Positions 37,025-47,475 of a DNA stretch of 64,000 nt are shown here, in pieces; position 1 is the stretch's first letter, and each line of letters begins with the position of its first letter. The position numbers were made by a program, and so were the translations under genes. The DNA is taken from positions 32,325,407 through 32,389,406 of the forward strand of contig NC_079515.1 of NCBI RefSeq assembly GCF_000801105.2. The letters run 5' to 3'. The DNA is from Raphanus sativus (lineage: Eukaryota; Streptophyta; Magnoliopsida; Brassicales; Brassicaceae). A model generated the notes under the pieces. That model made no database searches. It saw only the letters and a program-made list of their open reading frames with translations, and was not told the origin of the DNA.

Positions 37025-37335
37025 AAACCCAAATCGGAGGGGAAGAGAGAACTCGAGGCTTGGCGTTGAGAGAGCTCGTGGCTGCGTGAGATGGAGAAGC
37101 GAGAGCTCGAGGCCTGGAGATGAGAGAGCTCGTGGCTGCGTGAGATAGAGATGAGAGAGCTCAAGGTCTTTGTCGGAGTTGAAGATGAGAGAGCTCGAGG
37201 TCTTCGTCGGAGATGGAAATGAGAGGGCTCGAGGCGTGGAGATGGGAGAGCTCGTGGCTGCATGAGATGGAGATGGGAGAGCTCGAGGTCTGCCTGAGAT
37301 GGAGATGAGAGAGCTCGAGGTTGCGTCAGGGATGA
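37025..37335. repeat. Minisatellite, unit about 40-48 bp, inside the TIR element
   Basis: Repeated units of the form gatgagagagctcgaggtct and gatgggagagctcgtggctg, joined by gcgtgagatggagatg variants, occur about seven times. Units differ by substitutions and small indels. The reverse strand is open over part of it (MQPRALPSPRLEPSHFHL), but that reflects the repeat rather than a real protein. Confidence 0.8.
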
Positions 37336-37608
37336 GAGAGAGCTGCGTCTTGCGTCAATTAGGTTAAGGTTTTTATGTAAATACTTAAATTTTTTAAGGA
37401 CAAAATGGTAAATTATGTAGATAGACGCAGAATTTAAGTCTCAGCCGCTGATTTTATCGGCGTCCAGATTTTATTAACGCATTGACGCAGCGTCTAGACG
37501 CAGCCGCAGCCGCAGGTATCTGCGTCAACCAAACGAACAAACTTTGTGAAAAAATAGCCGCTGTCGCAGCCGCTGCCGCCCTGCGTCAACTAAACGAACA
37601 GCACTTAA

Positions 37609-38525
37609 ATAAAGAGGTTGGGGGCTTATTAGAGAGGGTGGTGGTGGAACTATTTATTATATTTTGATCTCTATTGATAATGACATATTGTTATGTTTTA
37701 TGGGAAAATTAATTTAATGTTAGGAAGGATCTTGCATATCGCAACCAGTGAATTGATTGCTTCAATCTCTTGTATTATATTAAGTTGACCAGAGTGTTTT
37801 TCTTTTGGTATCTAATTTATAAATAACGCCGACTGTAAAATTTAATGACTCCCTTTTTAGTTTTTAGTATCTACAATGCTATTCAACATTTTAATCTAAG
37901 AGTGTATATATGATGATTTGTAAACTAATCAGAACTTTTTGGACGTGTCAAGTATTTAATCATCGTTGACACAAAACTAAGGCAATCCATCAAGTGTATT
38001 TGTTATACAACAAAAAAAAAACACGTTTTCATAAAATTGGGTAAATTATCACTAAATTAAAAGTTCAAATTGACTGACCAAGAAATTAAATTCGTTACAC
38101 CAAAACACGCCACCAAAAACCGATGAAGTCTGGTAAGACAACACTCCTAATTAAATTTTCTGAATGCGTGTCAAAGTTGTAGAGAGTAAAAGTGTAAACA
38201 CGACACACGCATACATGTACTGCGCATGCAGAAGACACAGTATGCCCGTTTAATGCTCGACTTCAAAGCCCATTAAAGATCTTAACGGGCCAGTCTTAAA
38301 AAAAAGAAGTAATTTGAAGTTACATACCATATTGGATACGAAACAAAAATCTAATTCTTACTACAACGATCCATAGTTAAAACATTCATTACAACTTGAA
38401 AAGAAACCAAACATAAAAGAGACCCGGAGTAGTTGACCAAAAAAAAAAAAAAGAGACCCGGAGTCATAATAGATCGATAACACCACATAGCACAGATAAT
38501 AAACGGGCAAACAAAGATGGAATCT
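37609..38525. other. Intergenic spacer
   Basis: AT-rich sequence between the TIR element and the RVB2 3' end. A short direct duplication, aaaaagagacccggagt, occurs at about 38415-38430 and again at 38449-38465. No coding potential recognised. Confidence 0.55.
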
Positions 38526-40192
<1,667 letters not shown>

Positions 40193-40240
40193 TTAATCGA
40201 TTTGAGGCGGAGGGAAGAAGAAGAAGAAGAACTTTTGAGG

Positions 40241-40252
40241 TTTTAGGGTTTA
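40241..40252 (-). promoter_or_regulatory. Telo-box upstream of RVB2
   Basis: The minus strand reads AAACCCTAAAA about 60 bp upstream of the start codon. Telo-boxes (AAACCCTAA) are common in plant promoters of translation and proliferation genes and are bound by TRB proteins, one of which is encoded in this window. Confidence 0.55.
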
Positions 40253-40393
40253 GAAGAGTTTGCTATGTAATACTGAAGTAACCCTTTTTTAAGGGTAGAA
40301 ACGTAATTTGAAGAAGAGTTAGTTATTTAGTAAAGTACCCTTGTGTTATTGGTGAAATTACATAAAGTATCCGTTTAGTTTTTTTCACTCTGA

Positions 40394-41290
40394 TTAGGAA
40401 ATTTTAGAGGTATGAGTTGGGTTAGAACTCTCTTTCGCCAGTTTCTTTGCCTCTCTTCTCTTCTTGACCTTTTTCGTCTTATCATTGCCGTCAAAGCTCA
40501 CTTTTTCTGCAAAAAAACACAGAGTCAAATACGCAATGTAGTTATTACACGAAAGAGACTTTGGCTTTTGAATGATTGTACAAAAAGTTCAACAAATGCC
40601 ACAACTTGAGCTATCTAGATTCTGGATAAAGTCAAAACTTTCCTACACCCTTGGTGTCAGTCTCAATTTCGTATAGAAGATATTTATGATATCTTAGTTT
40701 AGATATGTACGAAAGTCAAAAAAAACAAGCCGTACCTTTTTCCTCTTGGGCATTTAGTCGAGCAGGTTGTACGCAACTTGCCTCTTCTTTGTCTTCACGC
40801 CTATCAATCATTTCTGTCGGAAGCAGAGGTCCGATCACTTTCCTCCGTCGAGCTGCTTCCTCTTTGAGCATCTTCTTTCGTATCCTTTTCCTCTGCGCTC
40901 GACTAGGTTTTGTTTCTGAATCGTCTCCGTTTTTATTAACGTCGTTGTCGTTGTGGTTTGATGAATTAATGTTCACGTAATCCTCTGAATAAAATCGACT
41001 GTGAGTGTTTATTAACTCCCGATGTATCAAACGTTAGATCATGTTAAGATTTACATAATAGGTCGTACCTGGGTTTATGAGTGTTACATCGAACGGTTCG
41101 TCATCAAACGCAACCTGAAACTCCTCACACATTTTAACAATGGCATAATAAACAGTTAAAACCAATTAGAGATGGAAGGAGAAAATACCGGAGACGGAGA
41201 AGAGGAAGGAGACGGGGGAGATGAAGGAGGATACAGTGTTTGAATAATAGCTTCGTGTAACTTCCGTCGCTTTTCTTCTCGCCGTCGCAT
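40394..41290 (-). CDS. Small basic Lys/Arg-rich plant protein (At5g67640-like)
   Basis: Predicted 169 residues in four exons: 41290-41189, 41114-41069, 40984-40736 and 40506-40394. I recognise no named domain. The N-terminus is basic then Pro/Ser-rich (MRRREEKRRKLHEAIIQTLY, then PPSSPPSPSSSPSP). An acidic patch (FDDEPFDVTLINPEDYV) follows, then a strongly basic helix (RAQRKRIRKKMLKEEAARRR, VIGPLLPTE) and a basic tail (KKVKKRREAKKLAKE). Composition suggests a nuclear or nucleolar protein; that is inference. It follows RVB2 as in Arabidopsis, where At5g67640 is, as I recall, the last gene of chromosome 5. All introns are GT-AG and in phase. Confidence 0.82.
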
Positions 41291-41812
41291 CTTCCAATAT
41301 TGCTTTCACTCACTCGGCGGCGAAATCTCCGTCCCCCGATCCCCCTAATGTGCAACTTTTCAAAAATTTTATTTTTCACCCCTATACTTTTGTATTATTT
41401 GTTTTCCCCACCGAGAGTTAGTATTTTAGAGTAAACACACCCCGAGATAGAGTTTGCTTATTTTATTTGGTACGTTGACGTTGGTGTCGTGTGAAGGAGG
41501 AGAGAAAATGGTAAGAGTGAAAGACTTCCTAACAACTAGGGAAAAAGAAACAACATTTTTTGTTTGACCTTCGTTTCATGATTCTCATCTGTCTCCCAGA
41601 TAATACTTTACCTATACTGTTAGTTGAAACCTAACTTAAAATATCGTAAATGTAACTAAATTTTAGCCGAAGAATATGAAATTAAACATAAAAGTTGAAG
41701 AGGTTTTATCGATTCTACAAATTGAAATTTCTATACAATAAAGAAATCTATATGCACGCAATATCAAATCCCAACAAGAAATACGAAACCAGTGATTTAT
41801 CATTTTTTCCTT

Positions 41813-42292
41813 TTATCGTTGACAAATAGTAAAAACACCACACAGTTTTCGTTTTTTGAATCGATCAGACACAGACAGCAAACCCTCTTCTTCAAACTCA
41901 TCACAAGCCTTCTCTTCATCGATCTTTCCCATCACCATACAGCTATAGTTTCTCCGTAGATCCAACGATCGTCTCGTCCCAGCCCTGTTTTCTCCGACTC
42001 CACCGCCGCGTGAGTAGTCCGAGACAAACCGGCAGCGCTCACGTGTCCCCGTCGTCGTTGACGTATCAAGTGTGAAGCTACGAGGGAGAGTGGTGCTCGG
42101 TGCTTCGCAGATTCGAAAGTTACCCGCCGGCAAACCGAATCCGCCGGAGCCACCACCACCACCGGTGATGAAACCGACGGAGCATGATGTCATGCTACGT
42201 ATGTAGGCGTCACGTGCCATGATCAAGAACCGAACCGGAGATTTCACCAGTCTTGATATGGTTCTCTCTTTCTTCATCTCTTTAGCTTTCAT
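41813..42292 (-). CDS. Plant-specific protein of unknown function
   Basis: Single-exon 159-residue reading frame. The start at MKAKEMKKERTISRLVKSPV was preferred to an ATG 108 bp upstream, because the added 36 residues look like untranslated sequence. A conserved-looking N-terminal segment (RLVKSPVRFLIMARDAYIRS) recalls a plant family with the pattern ARDxYxRSM near the N-terminus, but I cannot name it. A Gly-rich loop (GGGGGSGGFGLPAGN) and a Ser/Arg-rich middle follow, then the end GVFTICQR. It sits at the synteny join and could belong to either side; an At5g65925-type identity is only a guess. Frame and codon use support a real gene. Confidence 0.7.
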   Translation of the reverse strand: MKAKEMKKERTISRLVKSPVRFLIMARDAYIRSMTSCSVGFITGGGGGSGGFGLPAGNFRICEAPSTTLPRSFTLDTSTTTGTRERCRFVSDYSRGGGVGENRAGTRRSLDLRRNYSCMVMGKIDEEKACDEFEEEGLLSVSDRFKKRKLCGVFTICQR

Positions 42293-42429
42293 GATCTTAA
42301 AAGTGAAATGAAAAATCGGAGACTGAAATGAAAGCAGATTATGTAAGAGAGAGAGGCGATGTCGTCCATGGTAGGAGATCGCTATAAATGTACCTTTCAT
42401 TACGGAAATAAATATTATAAAAGGGTATT

Positions 42430-43119
42430 ATAAATGTATCTAGTTGGATGTTACAGTTTATTGATACTTATCTTATTAGAAAAACTATATATCGATATGA
42501 TTTTTACTTTGTTTAAGACCTTGCTTACGTCAAAATGAGGTTGAAGATGCAATTCCAGCAATCCAGCCAAGTTTCTGATATTTTTAAAATACATAATCGT
42601 AGAGTGTTGAAGCTAATAAAAAAGTATTATAGATATAAAGAACGACAAAAGAATCATTGCAGATATTTATCCATTCAAGCTTAATCGTGGTGGCGAGATT
42701 AATGGTTAGATAGCAATTGCCAAGTAGTCGTCCTTATGTCATTTAAACACGTTATCATATAAATAAATCTCGAAATAATAGTTTATAAGATGGATTGAGA
42801 TATGACACCAAGTTTCATATCTCCTTGTAAACTAATGAAATCATGAAAACTACAATGAGTGAAATCTTTATTTGAAGAAAAAGCGTATTGAAATACAAGA
42901 TTGGGTAGAGTCAACTTGAATTTAGCATTGTAATACAAATTTCAATATCAAAACCAATTTGTCAAATCAATATTACGTTCGACTTTAAAGTTAGTCTATA
43001 CAAAGAGAAAGTCCTGCACGGATTCATTATGCAGGCAACTTGAGATGTCAGCAATAAATGCTATGCTAACATATCAAGACTTTATATGCTTTTCCGATTA
43101 TAACCGGCCCCCATCGATA
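42430..43119. other. Spacer at the rearrangement junction
   Basis: AT-rich sequence with no gene seen. Searching by eye for arrays of CCCTAAA or TTTAGGG, which might mark an old telomere, found none. Confidence 0.5.
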
Positions 43120-43795
43120 ATATAGTTCATAGAAGTCAAAAGCTGAACTGATGCAATGAGGCATACAAACCAGCTAGAGATTCGTTGATGGTTGATATCT
43201 TGTCATGTTGAATGATGGTTCCATCCAAACCAAACTCGACTGTGCAAACTTATTGGAAGGCCAGTGGAGGAGAAAGGGTTTAGAAATTAGATTGATGAGA
43301 GTAGTTAAAGATAGGAGACAACAGAACGGAGTTTCCCCTGCTTAGACATTGCTCAAATCGATCTCTGTTCATGAACAAGTCAAAAGCTTGATGGTTAGTG
43401 TTGAAGCGGTGCCTCAGTTGGTTGATGTGCTGCCATGGGTTAAGTCCACAGTGTTTGGAATCAGCTCTCCTTCGTGTTGGATTCCTCGTGTTTGGTAGAC
43501 GAATGCTTTGAAAGATTCGATAATTAACACTGTTCCTAATACCTTTAGGTTACTGATGAGAATATCAGGATATTATGAGAAGTGGACTGCCTAAGCAATT
43601 TCGATTCTTGGGTCAGTCTTCAAATTAGCTTATGAGGAATGTTTATCTTTAGCAGTTGAAGTTGGTTTGACTGCTAAACTTTTGCTTGTAATCCAAAGTA
43701 ATGGTCCGATGAATTATTGAAGCTGTGTAGTTTTACATTATTCAGACGCAATGTTTATTTCTAAATGTAAATTGACACGAACAGTCCAATTATAG
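43120..43795 (+). pseudogene. Decayed PUB30/31-type U-box E3 ligase (C-terminal ARM part)
   Basis: In shifting plus-strand frames the sequence matches the C-terminal half of PUB30/PUB31. Visible pieces are PVEEKGFRN near 43260, VVKDRRQQNGVSPA near 43296-43340, VEAVPQLVDVLP near 43400, NALKDSIINTVPNTFRLLMR near 43504-43564, AVEVGLTAKLLLVIQSN near 43655-43702 and the C-terminal MFISKCKLTRTVQL ending in a stop at 43795. Stops and frameshifts interrupt it (for example a TAG after GVSPA). The N-terminal U-box is not found upstream. In Arabidopsis PUB31 is At5g65920, directly beside the BSD-domain gene At5g65910, so this is probably the dying syntenic copy. Confidence 0.82.
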
Positions 43796-45060
43796 AGAGA
43801 CTATTTATTCGACAATCTATTTGAGACGCAATGTCGAATAAATGCATACAATGAAGAACGTAAATAGATTTTGAAATCTGAAGATGGTTCTCAGACTTGT
43901 GATTTTCTTTAACATCGTTTGTCTGAATTCTTTCACTTGTGTTGCAAAGCTAAGTTATTAGAAAGGGATGATTTCACAAGTAAGCAAAGGAACTAAGGAA
44001 AAACAAAACAATAAAAACCAAGTAAGAAGAATATTTAAGTGATTACATTACATTTTTTTATTATACAAAGATTACGAAATTGATAAAGAAAAATTAAGTG
44101 ATTATAAATATCAAAACAAATGAAACATAACATTCTTAGTGATCAATATCAATGATAGAATGCTAAAACAAATTACACCTAATATTTCAATATAAAATAG
44201 TTTTAAGTTTAAAAAACGAAAACAAAAAAGCAAAAAAAAAATTCAAGTAATAAACAATTAAAACGTTGATTTTTAGATAACGTTGAAATACAAGAGGAGT
44301 AACTGTTCATTACCAAATTGATAAAAAAAATCAAGTGATTGATTATAAACGTTATTTACACAATCATTTTCAATAAAGTAATATAAAATATTTTTAATCC
44401 TTTTAAAAATTCTAATAAAAAAAGCAAAAGAACACAAAGAAAATTAAAGTAAAAATTAAAATAGAAAACTACTTATTGCGAAATTGATAAAAAAAAATTA
44501 AGTGATCACAATTCACAAGTGTCAAACCAAATAAAATACAACATCTCTAACAATCAATGACAAGATGTCATGTTCTATTTATTTTCCAAAATCATACATA
44601 AATTTTCATTATCAATATAGTAACATAGAATCTCCCTCTAAAAATACTTGATTTTTCTAAAAAAAAGTAATAATGTTTACAAAGGGTTGACCAGAAAAAA
44701 CGTCTTAAATTAGATTTTAAAAAGCGAAGTCCCTTAGCTATTATGGTAATACAAGTACAAGTCAGCTTAAACCTATTTTCCAAATTCGATCATCACCAAG
44801 ATTCACATCACTAGCTAACATGCCAAACCTGTTCCTAGCTAACATGTCCCCCTTGCTATTTCAAAAATACAACACAAACCAACTAAAACCTATCTTCCAA
44901 ATTCGATCATCATCATCAAGATTGGCATCAGTAGCTAACATGAAAAAGACATAAACTTGGGGAAGAAGTAAGCACTAACCTTGAATAAAATTAACGGAGA
45001 GTGAAGCCACGTACTCTTCAACAAAATCCTTAATCCTTTAGAGGCCTCCTCACGGATTAG
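43796..45060. other. AT-rich spacer with short recurring motifs
   Basis: No gene seen. The phrase aattgataaaaaaa(a)tcaagtgat or close variants recurs near 44080, 44320 and 44485, and caaattcgatcatca(c/t)ca with agctaacatg recurs near 44780-44830 and 44890-44940, indicating local duplications of unknown origin. Confidence 0.5.
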
Positions 45061-45099
45061 TGTTAATCTTTTCCCTTAGTACTTTGCCAATCAAAAGAG

Positions 45100-45377
45100 C
45101 CGAATCCGGCCTTGTACCCATAGTCTCCAAATTTGATACCAGTAAACTGTGCAAGCTTTTGAATTTTACCGTGAATCCTGCAACACATTCAAAAGATACA
45201 AACCAGCCTTTCAGGAGATATGAATTAAAAGACAGTAAAGGTTTATTTTTGTTTCGGTGATGCTACTTACTGGACAGCCAACTCCCTGGTTGGAGTTAGA
45301 ATTAGAATTCTAGTTGCAAAGACTCGCTTGGGACAGAACAGCAACCTCTCAAGTGTAGGTAAAGCGAATGCAGCAGT
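45100..45377 (-). pseudogene. DEAD-box RNA helicase fragment (RH28/DDX27-like)
   Basis: From 45377 downwards the frame reads [20 protein letters not shown], then [15 protein letters not shown] (helicase motif Ia). A GT-AG intron of about 90 bp follows, then IHGKIQKLAQFTGIKFG before similarity is lost. This matches the helicase core of RH28 (At4g16630 in Arabidopsis), not the intact neighbour RH27, whose corresponding text differs. The P-loop, DEAD box and C-terminal domain are absent, so it is a fragment. Retention of a splice-competent intron points to DNA-level duplication rather than retroposition. Confidence 0.8.
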
Positions 45378-45467
45378 CTATATATAGCAGGAGAAAAACT
45401 AATCAGAAATGAATGGAACACCTAAACAGAAAAACTATTAATGCTCACCTATTTAGGCTTTTACCTA

Positions 45468-45473
45468 GGCCCA
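45468..45473 (+). promoter_or_regulatory. Site II element upstream of the BSD gene
   Basis: GGCCCA about 215 bp upstream of the start codon, in a region with taggcttttacctaggccc symmetry. Function inferred from similarity to other plant promoters. Confidence 0.35.
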
Positions 45474-45687
45474 TTAGTATTAACCGTCAGTAGTAATTAT
45501 GTTTAGTTTAATTACGTAAACGGTGTCGTTTTCAGTTTAGTTTAGTTATGTTTACGAAGTTGTATATTTTGATATATTTTTGGTAATCTATTATGTTAAA
45601 GATATTAACGAAGGTTGCTTTGCTTTGGAGCTGTTGTAAAAAAGATCACGATCGCAACTTGTGTGAGAGATATTGAGAGATTCAGAT

Positions 45688-47097
45688 ATGGCTTGGTTAG
45701 CTAGATCCATCGCGAACTCACTCAAGCTCGACGAGGACGACGACGATGTTGAGAAGCCACGGCCTAGCGGTGAGTCATCCGTTCAGAATCAATCGGTGTC
45801 GGAGTCACAGTCTCCTCGAGGAGTTAAGGAAGACATCTCGGAGCTAACCAAGACCTTGAGAAGCCAATTCTGGGGCGTAGCTTCGTTCCTCTCGCAACCG
45901 TCTCCATCTCCGGATCTCCAGGGGGAGAGGAATCTTCAGAGTCCATCAGATCACGCGGAGGAGGAGGAGGAGGAGGAGGAGGAGGAGGATCTGATCGCCG
46001 GGATTAGGAACGATTTCGCGGAGATCGGAGGGAGGTTCAGGACTGGGATTTCGAAGCTCTCTGAGAACTTAGCGTCGAATTTCTTACAGTTGGGCTCAGA
46101 AGGAGTGGATCCGAAGGGTTACGGTGACGCAATCGGAGTGAACGAGGAGGTAGTTGCGTTTGTGAGGGATCTCGCGATGAATCCTGATACTTGGTTGGAT
46201 CTTCCTTTACCTGATGGTGATGATGATGATACCTTTGATGGTAAGTATTAGAGCTTCAAGATCTTTGAGGTTGTTTGAATTTGATGCTTTAATGTTTTTT
46301 TCTCAGAGTTTGAAATGAGTGATGATCAGCACGAGCATGCTGTGGTTGTTGAAAGGCTTGTACCGAGCCTTGCTTCTTTGAGGATTGAGCTTTGCCCTGA
46401 GTACATGAGTGAGAATTGCTTCTGGATGATTTACTTTGTGCTTTTGCATCCTAAACTCAGCCAACACGATGCCTTGCTTCTCTCCACTCCTCAGGTAATT
46501 AGTAGCATCTCAGGTTTCACGGGATGTAATTATGTAAAGTTTAGCTGATGTGATTCTTGTGTTCATAAAAAGGTACTCGAAGCAAGAGCAATGTTATCTC
46601 ACGAGTTACAGAAATCAAACAGAGCACCTGTGGAAGCAGCAGAGAGTTCTGAAGCTAACGCTGCAGTGGTTGAACCTCTTACCGTGCCTTACAATCCTTC
46701 GCAGGAGTCGTTGGTAGGTAAAACCGTGAATCCACAGGAGATTGAGACAGACAAGCACCCAATTGAGAGCAAGGAGGAGATACAAGTCGTTGACAAATCT
46801 GTCATTGAAGAAAGAAACTCATCAACTGATTCTTCTTCTTCATCTAGATTTGTCAATGTGCAAGCTGAGGACGTAGAAGAAGAAGAAGAAGACGCAGATG
46901 ATTGGTTGAACGATGAAGAGAGTTCAGATGCTGTGAGCGGCATGGAAGGAGGAGTAACTACTAAGCATCCTCTTGGTGAAGACGAAGAAGATGTATCATT
47001 CAGTGATCTAGAAGATGATGACGACGAGGAAAGAGACGTACCCGTGAGTTCCAAGAGATCTACTAACTCTAGTTCACCAGACTGGGTACAGATATAA
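45688..47097 (+). CDS. BSD-domain protein
   Basis: Predicted 421 residues in three exons: 45688-46240, 46307-46494 and 46573-47097. BSD domains (named from BTF2, synapse-associated proteins and DOS2) are three-helix modules; function in this plant protein is not established. The N-terminus MAWLARSIANSLKLDEDDDD is followed by ELTKTLRSQFWGVASFLSQ and a Glu run. The BSD core lies about residues 185-250, with the diagnostic Phe-Trp pair in ENCFWMIYFVLLHP. The C-terminal third is acidic and Ser-rich (DADDWLNDEESSD) and ends SPDWVQI. The ATG at 45688 gives the family start. Orthologue of At5g65910 by sequence and by its neighbour RH27. Confidence 0.9.
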
Positions 47098-47475
47098 GAC
47101 AGCAACGCAGGTCAGGTAAAAAGAGAACAAAAGAATCAAACCATTGTCTTGATGTCGAGGAAATGTAATACAAATGACCACCTTAGTGTTCTTTTGGTTA
47201 TATAAACATAAAATCTCTCAAGTCTATCAAAAATCTGTTCGATGAAAACTCATACGAGGGCTTTGTTAGAATCCAATGTTTGTATATAAGGCAGAATTGG
47301 TTTATCATTGAGATTGCAAATTAATAAGAAATTGATCTCTAGATCCTGGATTCAAAGTATTGTAACTGAATGCACATGTTTCAATGCAAAAAAAGAAGAG
47401 AAAAAAAGAGTGACAAATGACTCCCAAAGTGTATCAGGGACAAAACTGGTCTCTCTTGTCTTGTCACGTTACTAC

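Larger units (their letters stand above)
35255..37605. mobile_element. 2.35-kb TIR DNA element, PIF/Harbinger-like, with TAA target duplication
   Basis: Left terminus AGCCCTGTTCGTTTGGTT pairs with the right terminus read in reverse, AGTGCTGTTCGTTTAGTT. TAA flanks both sides (35252-35254 and 37606-37608). Subterminal DNA is GC-rich with many gcgtc(a/g)gcg and gacgc(c/t)gacgc units in both orientations, able to fold into long hairpins. The centre (35500-36370) is AT-rich. No transposase was recognised, so it is non-autonomous, and class is inferred from the 3-bp TAA duplication. It sits between the DUF4228 and RVB2 genes, which are neighbours in Arabidopsis. Confidence 0.75.

Noticed and set aside
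41291..45600. Interstitial telomere repeats at the synteny break
   Set aside because: Searched by eye for CCCTAAA/TTTAGGG arrays as support for a telomeric inversion; none found, so that part of the story lacks direct sequence proof.
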